Assembly: GCA_001586965.3 (NCBI GenBank)
Contig: LUCW03002239.1
Span: 1-64,000 of the forward strand
DNA length: 64,000 nt
Source of the DNA: Sphaeroforma sirkka
Lineage: Eukaryota > Opisthokonta > Ichthyosporea > Ichthyophonida
Direction of reading: 5' to 3'
Each line of letters begins with the position of its first letter. Within the stretch, counting starts at the first letter, position 1. Below are positions 1 to 9,779 of this stretch, piece by piece. The translations under genes and the position numbers were made by a program. A model generated the notes under the pieces. It saw nothing but the letters and a program-made list of their open reading frames with translations, was not told the DNA's origin and ran no database searches.

Positions 1-1176
1 CCGATTCGACACACCGCTGGAACATCACAGCTTCAGCAGTCTTCTTCCGAGTTCCGACGATCTTCCTGTTCTACATATTACACAGGTTCTGTTTCACGCT
101 AGAAAAGACCCCGGCAGGTCTCGCATGCATCGGCTGTAGCGCTAGAAAGTTCACTCCCACACACTTTACATGTCCCTTCGTGTTAGAGTTTGTGTCAAAA
201 CTGATCGCACCACAGAAAGGCGTAGTAGTTAATAAGACACTGCTAGATGCACTTAGTAGTCGCAAGCGCTATACAGACATGCTAACGATTCACGATCAAC
301 TAGTATATATACACAAGGGACCGATAGAACCAAACATACTCATAGAAAAGTGTTTCCAGTGCCGCGTTTCATGACTACTGTAGTTCATACGTTACGTGTA
401 AATGGTGCACACCCAGGCAATGAATTTATATGGCCATCACTGGCTAGTATAGATCGTGGCCAGCAACCCAATAGAGTACTGTGGATTGATAATCCGCAAA
501 TAGATTTCAATACGCTTCACCCAGAGGCAGCAGCGTACATAATCACACCACAGTATTGGAAACGCACACTACCCAACCACCACATTCACCCCTGTTCGAT
601 ATAGATCAGGATTTAGAAAACAACATCCCAATAGATATCACTCTCTCCTATATCACTAGCAGTCTAGATCCACCTGATTTTGCAAGTGTTGGCAAATATG
701 CCTACGACAGATTTGCATTGACTTGAAGCTGAATAGCAATTATATCAACAAACATCCTGCGATGAAACGCCCACCTCCTAGAACACATCCGCCTAAGCGC
801 CTACCGGCAGACACAGCTGCAAATCGCAACCCGGTGATGCGGTAGTGAGTCCGAGACAGTAGTGCCGCTACTGGTCTCTCTCTCATATTCAGTAATACGA
901 AATGCAAATCGGTCATAGTATATTCTCAGCACTTGTTTCCAACCAGTTAGGATTTACAAACTACTACTAAAACAACCCATAGAACTACATACCCAAAGAA
1001 ACCAAGCCACATAGCAAACTAAACGCAGCGCAACAACTCAGCCATTAGACAGTTCAGTTAGCCTCTACCTGAGAAAACAGGGATTAAGGCACAAACTGCG
1101 ACACCTGCCGGCCGCCACAGGTCTTCGGACACAAGCCATTGTATATAGCAATAGCGTGTAAACAAATAAAGGTACC
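1..1176 (+). mobile_element. Telomere-associated LINE, copy 1 (3' part, runs off the left edge)
   Basis: This is the 3' end of the same non-LTR retrotransposon that is longer at 2245-7318. It begins inside ORF2 at the point matching about 6137 in copy 3 and carries the C-terminal cysteine/histidine tail of ORF2 (stop near 184), the downstream region at 180-604 and an untranslated tail. Small indels against copy 3 shift its ORF2 frame: two bases are missing near 44 and one is added near 155. The element ends at the conserved AATAAAGGTACC and telomere-like repeats follow at once. Near identity to copies 2 and 3 over the last 480 bp suggests recent activity. The 5' part lies outside the window. 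Confidence 0.85.
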
Positions 1177-1262
1177 CTAAACCTAAAAACCCTAAACCCT
1201 AAAAAAACCCTAAAACCCTAAAATCCCTAAAGCCCTAAACCCTAGTTAATCTTCCCCCTAAA
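1177..1262 (+). repeat. Telomere-like CCCTAAA repeats after LINE copy 1
   Basis: About ten imperfect CCCTAAA / CCCTAAAA units follow directly on the GGTACC end of LINE copy 1. The C-rich strand reads left to right, so the G-rich strand runs 3' towards the left edge. The units are irregular, with occasional lost or added A, as in an old interstitial tract. Confidence 0.85.
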
Positions 1263-1269
1263 ACCCTAC

Positions 1270-2209
1270 TAGAAAAACCCCTGCAATCTTCATGCATCGG
1301 CTTATCTAGAAATTTCCTCCCAAAAAATGTTCTATATTTCAAAACTATATATTTCAGTTTAAGACACTGCTAGATATATTTAGTATCGCAAGCGCTATAC
1401 AGACATGCTAACGATTCACGCTCAACTAAATATATACAAGGGACCACCCCAAAATACTTATAAAGTGTTTCACTTTCATGAAATTTATACGCCCTTAAAT
1501 TGCACCTTTTGCAATGAATTTATATGGCCATCACTTCTGAATCGTTATATATTCAGTACTGTTTGAAATCCGCAACACCCTAAATCACGCTATAACCCAG
1601 AGGCATTTCAACACACCACAGTATTCTCAAACACCACATTTCACCCCTGTTCGAACTTTAGAAACAACATCAATAGATATCACAGTGATCAGTCTAGATC
1701 CACCTGATTTTTTTACCAAGTGTTGGCAAATATGCCTACGACAGATTTGCATTGACTTGAAGCTGAATAGCAATTATATCAACAAACATCCTGCGATGAA
1801 ACGCCCACCTCCTAGAACACATCCGCCTTAAGCGCCTACCGGCAGACACAGTTGCAAATCGCAACCCGGTGATGCGGTAGTGAGTCCGAGACAGTAGTGC
1901 CGCTACTGGTCTCTCTCATATTCAGTAATACGAAATGCAAATCGGTCATAGTATATTCTCAGCACTTGTTTCCAACCAGTTAGGATTTACAAACTACTAC
2001 TAAAACAACCCATAGAACTACATACCCAAAGAAACCAAGCCGCATAGCAAACTAAACGCAGCGCAACAACTCAGCCATTAGACAGTTCAGTTAGCCTCTA
2101 CCTGAGAAAACAGGGATTAAGGCACAAACTGCGACACCTGCCGGCCGCCACAGGTCTTCGGACACAAGCCATTGTATATAGCAATAGCGTGTAAACAAAT
2201 AAAGGTACC
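1270..2209 (+). mobile_element. Telomere-associated LINE, copy 2 (5'-truncated, partly scrambled)
   Basis: The start matches the end of ORF2 in copies 1 and 3 (the stretch around GCATGCATCGGCT). From about 1270 to 1720 it is a patchwork: short blocks match the other copies, separated by many small deletions and T-rich replacements, so no open frame survives. From about 1735 to 2209 it is nearly identical to the other copies, including AATAAAGGTACC at the end. The sharp change in divergence inside one copy is odd. Confidence 0.8.
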
Positions 2210-2244
2210 TAAACCCTAAACCCTAAACCCTAAAAAAACCCTAA
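2210..2244 (+). repeat. Telomere-like repeats between LINE copies 2 and 3
   Basis: About five CCCTAAA units follow the GGTACC end of copy 2. The tract stops where copy 3 begins, in the middle of its ORF1. Confidence 0.85.
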
Positions 2245-3361
2245 GTGGTGAGAAAAGTGTTGAAGAGCGCCTGAATAGACTTGAGTCTGCTTATAGTCTC
2301 TTACAAGAACAGAACAATCAACTCAAAGTAGAGAATGAACAGCTCAAACGCAAACTACACCAAGCAACCAACACAACAGACACACATACACCTATGCCAA
2401 CCATGAACACCACTGATTTCCCCAATTTGGGCGAATCACAATCGGACCTGAAGCAAAGGCCTGGACCGAAATCATTTAAAGAAATGCTCAATCAAACTAG
2501 AAGCCCATCCTCTCATGAGGCACAGGAAGCTCTCTTTAAGCCAAGCAAACCCCCATCTATTTGGGATTGTCAGGATCACTGGGAGCTCTCTGCACTATAC
2601 TTTAACTGCAACACTCACGCTTTAGAGGATGGATCACTTCCAACCAACAAACACCTATCGAAATGGCTATGGAACTTTCACTTATTGAAAAATATCCCCA
2701 TCTTACACGCTTCGTATCTTTACAAAGATCGAAGCGCAGTTGAATTAGTCGTTCCTGCACGCTTTGGTTCTAAAACCAAACAGATTCTATTAGCACGCGG
2801 CTGGCGTACAAACAAAGGCGCCGACCCTATGAATGTGACCAATCCTATCGCAATCAATGGAGCACGTACTCGTTTAACCACCGCTTATAAAAGTGCACTA
2901 GAACGTGAGAAATGTCCACCCCAGTACCTAGAGTGCTCGCATACCTGCTCAGTAGAGTACCCGACGATCCAACACAGCCTAAATCTAAAGCAAATTCTAC
3001 AGATTCCGAAACAACAACCACTAGTTCCAATATAACAAACACACTCGCCATAACTATTAGTTCGCCCGCAGATATACAAACATCTGCTAGGTCAGAGAGT
3101 GATCATATGGAAGTACAATCAGAGATCACTAAATTATCGTCATACCTCAAACGTAAGTGTCAAAGCGATAGCGATAACGAACGGGCTAGAACTAGACTCG
3201 AAGGCAATGATGATGAATCGTTAGATAATCTATCTGAAGATGAATTAGTCGCAGTCTTAGGAGATGGGTTTAACTCACCACCAATCAGTGATCCAGAAAC
3301 GAGAAAGGAACTCTCTGACTTTATACAAACCCGTACTGATAGTAAGATGAAATCGCAATGA
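2245..3361 (+). pseudogene. LINE ORF1, 5'-truncated and frame-shifted
   Basis: The frame is open from the telomere junction with no start codon. The first 40 or so codons form a leucine-heptad coiled coil (RLNRLESAYSLLQEQNNQLK and onward), usual for LINE ORF1 proteins that trimerise and bind RNA. A globular part with WxxQDHWELSALYF follows. Near 2910-2935 the frame moves to another phase, whose product is rich in Ser, Thr and acidic residues and ends at TGA 3359-3361. One small indel probably separates the halves. I do not see a CCHC knuckle or an RRM signature in ORF1. Confidence 0.7.
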
Positions 3362-6323
3362 GTGACATTCTCGTGTATTATGTCAATCTAAATTCTCTAA
3401 GAATGTAGCTAAACAATACGAAATAATACGCTCACTTTGCAGTCAATGCGATGCCCTGTGTTTAGTAGAGACCTGGGGTTATACCGATCGTTTGAATGCT
3501 GTGTGTAATAATACTAATACAAATCTGATCTACGCCTCACCGCCTTCGGCCAGTGCTCATCGCGGGGGCAGAAATAACGGTGTTGCCGTGATTAGTAGAC
3601 ACAATGCATATCAATTTAGATTGCACGCTTTTAGTCAATATTTCGTGGCTTTCACGTTTCGCGCAGTGACTGTTGCTTGTGTATATTTGGCGCCATCCCT
3701 AGGGGATGATGTATATAATGTGCTATTATCTCTGAATTGCAAACCACACGTGTTGTGTGGCGACATGAATTTTCGTGATATCGAATATGGCGACGATAAA
3801 ATCATTTCTCCTGCGCGCAGAGAATCGATCGAATTCTACACACGACGACTACATAGGCTAGATCATGTACTCCCATCGCAATCTGGGAATATACGGGTCG
3901 ATCACGTATATGCACAAGCACGCACAAAGACATCACTATCTCTTATACGTTGTAAAGATATCGGGCTCAGGACAGATCACGAGTGGGTATTTGCAATACA
4001 AATTGAATCACCAGATACTCAGACAGTACACACTAAACCTGCAGACATAGAATGTATGCCATCTCAGGGCTACAACAGATATCGCATTCGAACCTATAAC
4101 TGCAAAAAAAATGTGCGCTATACACGTACATTTTGCGCCAGAATTCAGGTGTTTGCTAAGACATGGATCAAACGAGTTCAGAACTCAGATCAGAATGATA
4201 TCAAAATCATATACGACTCTATAATCAATCAGTTTTGGAAACGAGCACAAGGCTGTTTCTACGGTTACTTCTTAGAAAGTAATCCTCATAGATCATGCAC
4301 ACCCCTCCGCTCCACAGAACGAGTACCCAATGATGCTATAGTCAGGTTGTTCTCTAAACAGCGAAAATCTAGAACAAGACAACCCACTATACCAAATACC
4401 ACAGAACCAACTGCACATATTATTAGTTCGTTTTTTAGAAAAGTTATTCAACAGAGATGCCTTCTACAAGATACCAGAGAAAACACACTCAGAATTTATC
4501 CCGATAGACCATGATTTTTTTCACTACAGGAAATATTATGGATGCAATTTTGAGATACGATAGTCGAAAAGGCTCAGGCCCGGATGGCATACATATCGAT
4601 CTCTTAAAAGCTGCAATAGAACCGTACCCTAGAGGCCACAAAGACAGGGGAAACCCAATCCCAAATCGCCAATTCTCAAGGTGTTGCACCTGTTATTCAC
4701 TAAGATACTTCACACGGGAGAGATACCTGATGCATGGCTATGCACTCTTATAGTACCTATCCCTAAGATTGATATACCGTTAGGTCCAGAGCAATTCCGA
4801 CCTATAACGCTCACCCAGATATTAAGACGCATCTTCCAAATCGTGTTGCTCAGTCATATTAACAAATTAGATGCATTTAAAACACACAAAAGACAAGGTG
4901 GATTCAAATCCGGCTATTCTTGCTTTACACACGCACTGACATTACACGAATATATAAACCAGGCCAATCCTACAGATGCACCTACACATCAGATATTCCT
5001 AGACATTAAGAAAGCATACGATTCTGTGCGATTGGACAGGTTGTGGCGTTTACTACACAATAGACATGTACCCACACAACTCATCAGTTTGTTCAAAAAA
5101 TATGTATCTCAATGTGACTTCGCGCGTTACGTACCAGCAAGTGTTGGGTCCAAAATTCGCTCGAAAGAATGGATTGACCCAGGGCGACCCAATAGCCCCT
5201 ACATTATTTAATATATATATAGACCCACTTTTAGACAGTCTCGAGAAAGTTGACCCCAATGGGTTTCTCGGTTGGGTAGATGACATGTCACTATACAATC
5301 GAAACACCCTGAAACTACAGCAGTGTCTTAATCTCGCAGCCGTGTGGGGCAGACGTTCTGGTGTTGAGTTCCACCCACTAAAGTCACTATACATAGCACC
5401 AGAAAACCCAAAGGACCGATTTACATTTGTGCTCGATCAATGTAGTATACAATCCACTAAGACTGCACGATACCTTGGGTTTCCAATGAGCCCAAAAGGA
5501 ATCAATATAGTAGAGATGCTTGCAAATAGAACCACCACGCTCAATAATGCAATAACCGATAGCGGTCCTTTCGGCTTTCGAGCTGGAGATCACTTGCACC
5601 CGCATAACAAGCTGATAATTTTTCGAGTGTTTATACTCTCCAAAATCACTTATGGACTCTGTTTTATCCCTTTAGCCGATAAATCACTCACTGAAGTGAT
5701 AGACAAACAGTTATTCCAACTAAACTTTTTGTGCTCCATCGTGCTGTAGGATATATTACATCCACAGCGGCACAGAAAGACCCGCCTAAGAGTTTCACAC
5801 CTACTATGCGTAATTCGATCAAATTTTGTGGCTTGCTTGATGCTCAGGCACTGTGTGAGTGGCAATGTGTAAGTTTAATCAATCATATTAGTAGAATGTC
5901 AATCAGAAATCCACTGCAAGACTATATGAACAAACGGAAATCCGTTTTCACCCCGATGGGACTCACCATGCTCGCTCGCGAGAACATCTATTTTTTATCC
6001 ATATTATAAACTATACAGACAATTGAAGACTTTCTATACCAAAAAAGAACCCAAACAAGGAAGAAGGTGCGCTACACCGCGAGGCAGCACGCGAGCTGAG
6101 ATTTCGGCTCATCTACCCCGGCGAAGAAGAACGCTACCGATTCGACACACCGCTGGAACATCACAGCTTCAGCAGTCTTCTCTTCCGAGTTCCGACGATC
6201 TTCCTGTTCTACATATTACACAGGTTCTGTTTCACGCTAGAAAAGACCCCGGCAGGTCTCGCATGCATCGGCTGTAGCGCTAGAAAGTTCACTCCACACA
6301 CTTTACATGTCCCTTCGTGTTAG
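3358..6323 (+). pseudogene. LINE ORF2: endonuclease - reverse transcriptase - CCHC (broken)
   Basis: ORF2 encodes the nicking and target-primed reverse transcription enzyme. Its ATG at 3358 overlaps the ORF1 stop as ATGA. The APE endonuclease runs to about 4010: LVETW (metal-binding Glu), GRNNGVAVISR, CGDMN and TDHEW. Reverse transcriptase follows, with GPEQFRPITL, FLDIKKAYDSV (first catalytic Asp), GLTQGDPIAPTLFN and WVDD in place of the usual YADD. The tail has C-x2-C-x7-H-x6-C, like the terminal zinc knuckle of R1- and R2-type LINEs, and the frame ends at TAG 6321-6323. The frame shifts at least near 3405, 4510, 4680, 5150-5210, 5745 and 6110, so this copy cannot make the enzyme unaided. 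Confidence 0.85.
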
Positions 6324-6744
6324 AGTTTGTGTCAAAACTGATCGCACCACAGAAAGGCGTAGTAGTTAATAAGACACTGCTAGATGCACTTAGTAGTCGC
6401 AAGCGCTATACAGACATGCTAACGATTCACGATCAACTAGTATATATACACAAGGGACCGATAGAACCAAACATACTCATAGAAAAAAAGTGTTTCCAGT
6501 GCCGCGTTTCATGACTACTGTAGTTCATACGTTACGTGTAAATGGTGCACACCCAGGCAATGAATTTATATGGCCATCACTGGCTAGTATAGATCGTGGC
6601 CAGCAACCCAATAGAGTACTGTGGATTGATAATCCGCAAATAGATTTCAATACGCTTCATCCAGAGGCAGCAGCGTACATAATCACACCACAGTATTGGA
6701 AACGCACACTACCCCACCACCACATTCACCCCTGTTCGATATAG
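6317..6744 (+). other. Conserved open stretch downstream of LINE ORF2 (possible third ORF)
   Basis: Two overlapping open frames, 6317-6514 and 6490-6744, follow the ORF2 stop. The same pair is kept at 180-374 and 350-604 in copy 1, which differs here by one 3-base indel (a Lys codon) and a few substitutions. The second frame begins at ATG in the motif PRFMTTVVHTLRVNG. I recognise no domain. It could be a separate small ORF, the decayed end of ORF2, or simply a young 3' untranslated region. In copy 2 the region is scrambled. Confidence 0.4.
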
Positions 6745-7318
6745 ATCAGGATTTAGAAAACAACATCCCAATAGATATCACTCTCTCCTATATCACTAGC
6801 AGTCTAGATCCACCTGATTTTACCAAGTGTTGGCAAATATGCCTACGACAGATTTGCATTGACTTGAAGCTGAATAGCAATTATATCAACAAACATCCTG
6901 CGATGAAACGCCCACCTCCTAGAACACATCCGCCCTAAGCGCCTACCGGCAGACACAGCTGCAAATCGCAACCCGGTGATGCGGTAGTGAGTCCGAGACA
7001 GTAGTGCCGCTACTGGTCTCTCTCTCATATTCAGTAACACGAAATGCAAATCGGTCATAGTATATTCTCAGCACTTGTTTCCAACCAGTTAGGATTTATA
7101 AACTACTACTAAAACAACCCATAGAACTACATACCCAAAGAAACCAAGCCACATAGCAAACTAAACGCAGCGCAACAACTCAGCCATTAGACAGTTCAGT
7201 TAGCCTCTACCTGAGAAAACAGGGATTAAGGCACAAACTGCGACACCTGCCGGCCGCCACAGGTCTTCGGACACAAGCCATTGTATATAGCAATAGCGTG
7301 TAAACAAATAAAGGTACC

Positions 7319-7348
7319 TAAAACCCTAAAACCCTAAAACCCTAAAAT
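7319..7348 (+). repeat. Telomere-like repeats joining LINE copy 3 to the LTR fossil
   Basis: About four CCCTAAAA units follow GGTACC of copy 3 and end at the first base that is not telomere-like, just inside the retroelement fossil. The 8-base unit here differs from the mainly 7-base units after copies 1 and 2. Confidence 0.85.
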
Positions 7349-7397
7349 CTTGTTGGGTGCATGTGTTGTACGAGTCTTGAGCTTTTGTTCAAACTCT

Positions 7398-9603
7398 TTA
7401 GACTCCTCTAAGTTTAGCTAAGAATTCGGTTGAGGGTTTCCACTTAGTGGTACCTGCAGGACCGATGCGACAAACAATGGTGTGTTTCCAAGGCGTCTTC
7501 TTAATAGAATAGGATCCCTGATACAAGAACGTGTCGGTTTCACGGTCGACATAAATAGGTTCGTCTTGAATCATATTAATTAAATCACGAATCCATGGGT
7601 CGGAGTTACGTAAGGGACAACACAGCGTAATGGTAGATTTAGTAATATTAACATAATTTAACAACTGTGCGATAAGTTGACAAGGTGGGTTAGCCCACGC
7701 ATTATGCTTTGATAAGTCAAGCTGAAATGCATCACCTTTAGGATGAGTCAACGACCTATATTCAGAAACCTGTTTGTTATGTTCTGCGGCGAACATATCA
7801 ACAGTAAATGGACCCCATCGTGATTGAGCGAGGTTAAACCATTTCTTATTTAGCATCCAATCGGTTGCTAATAACTCTTTGACTGTTTTCTGGTAGTCGG
7901 GCACAAGTCGAGAGAGCATGTCAGGAAGATGGTTATGTATTCCTGGAATGTGTGTTATATTAAAAGCGAACTTGGCAATAATGTCATGCCAGCGGCTCAC
8001 CAACTGTGAATCAGGGTTCATATCTTTTAAGTATGTTAAAGACTTTTGATCACAGGCGACAGTAAAGTAACTTCCATAAAGGTAGTCTTTAAACTGTCTT
8101 AGCGCAGTAACTATAGCAAGGAGCTCTTGTTTAACGGTAGGGTAATTCCGTTGACTCTTATTATAACTCTTGCTAAAGAATTGTATGTAGCGCGGTTTAC
8201 CATTTATCGTTTGGTAAAAGCACTCCACCTACCGCTCGATCTGAAGCGTCGGTTGCTACTTGGAATGGGACACCATCCACAGGGTACTGCATGATGGGTG
8301 CGTCCATTACTTTACTTTTGACTAGTTTAAATGCATCATCACATTCTTTAGTCCAAAGCTTTCCCAAAGGTCCTTTGTGCAGCCGTAGGTGACTGAAAGG
8401 CTTTAAGTAATGAGAAAGATGCGGTACCGAATCCGAGAAGAAGTTAACAAACCCACACACAGAGTTCACATCTCTTCCAGTAATTGGTGTTGATAAATCC
8501 AACAGAAACTGTTTCTTCCCAGGATCAATTTCTACCCCTGCTGCAGATACTTTGTAGCCAAGTAAGTGTATAGTATCTTTAGCAAAAGAACACTTGTCTT
8601 CGTTAATCTTAAGTTTAGCATGATTAAGTCGCTTTAAGACTTCTTTAACGAGTTTAGCATGTTCATGTGCTGTCTTTGTAAAGATAACTATATCATCTAA
8701 ATAGACTGATACGTTATACGACAGTTCCGCAAATAGTTCCATCATAACTTGTTGGAAGAAAGAAGGTAACATGTGTAAGCCTTCAGGTGCACCTTTAAAC
8801 TGGTACTTCTTACCTTGCCAAGTAAAGGAAAAGTATTTCCTATGAGGCTCATATATCTGTAGTTGATGGAATGCAGCTTTTAAGTCTATCTTGGAAAAGA
8901 TAGTCGCACCCTCCATTTTGCGTAGTATCTCGCTTATCTTAGGTAAGGGAAAACTATGTTGCGGAATTAGTTTGTTGATTGGCGACAGGTCTAGTACTAC
9001 TCTTGTTTTACTAAACGTTCCATCAGATTTATATTGATCGACCGCTAAGAGAGCTAAGTTAACTGGGGTTGCATCATAATTGATTTCAATTAGACCTTGT
9101 TTTAACCAATCTTCGATTTGGGTTTTGACAACGTCTTTGTGTCTCCAACTCACGTAGTTATGTGAAGGACACTTTAACTTAGAGAAGTCGACGTTTGTCA
9201 AGTCAAGTCTAACGTACCCATTAGAGAACTTAAACATACACCAGTCAGTTATTGCAATCTTCCTGTTTTGTATAATTAAGTCCATAATTATATCGGTGAA
9301 GTGCGGAATCATATCCTTTGCTTCACCTTCCGGAGGTTTAGGTATCTTTAACATATTATCATCTGACTGATCTTTATTCGGGTCTAGCCCATTAGGCAGA
9401 CCAGTGAGTGTTATACCTAAACTGAGAAGATCAGTCATACCTATAATTAAATCGTATTTCTGAGACATGTCAGTAACGATTAGGTGAGTCTTCACTTCTC
9501 TTCTATCTGACAGCATTATGTGTGCATAGTCAATGGCTTGTTCGCAAGTAGTAACTTTGCCATTTCCCAAGATTAAATCAGTTGTTTCGTTATGGACAGC
9601 CAT
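7398..9603 (-). mobile_element. pol part of the Ty3-type fossil
   Basis: In order from right to left there is a short protease-like region (a DLIIGMTDLLSLGI hydrophobic stretch), a reverse transcriptase with the catalytic YLDDIVIF box and LLGYKVS, and an RNase H with QFFSKSYNKSQRNYPTVKQE, KDYLYG and the HIPGIHNHLPDMLSRL end. After RNase H, where integrase is expected, comes a segment with GPFTVDMFAAEHNKQ and AWANPP, which resembles the methylase-like domain of DIRS-type elements. No integrase was recognised. Confidence 0.75.
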
Positions 9604-9779
9604 ATCTGTAGCGTAGGCTACTCGGCATGAGATAGCAGAGACTTCAGCCCTGGATCAAATAGTGCCATAACTTTTTCTCCATTTACGAAAACTGTTTGAA
9701 AGATACGTTCATCTCCTTTGGTATAGATTTTATTGAACATTTTCTCATAATCTTGCTCTAGTGCGCACATATGGTACTG

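Larger units (their letters stand above)
2245..7318 (+). mobile_element. Telomere-associated LINE, copy 3 (longest copy)
   Basis: This non-LTR retrotransposon is about 5.1 kb long. Parts in order are the 3' portion of ORF1 with a coiled coil (from 2245), ORF2 with an APE-type endonuclease, reverse transcriptase and C-terminal CCHC motif (3358-6323), a further conserved stretch (6317-6744) and a roughly 570-bp untranslated tail ending AATAAAGGTACC. It is 5'-truncated, because telomere-like repeats run straight into ORF1 codons with no ATG. Telomere-like repeats follow the 3' end. An APE endonuclease plus a CCHC tail in ORF2 recalls the R1 group, which includes the telomere-specific TRAS and SART elements; the clade is my inference. 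Confidence 0.9.

Noticed and set aside
1177-1262. True chromosome-end telomere
   Set aside because: The tract is short, irregular and followed on both sides by LINE sequence, so it is interstitial now.
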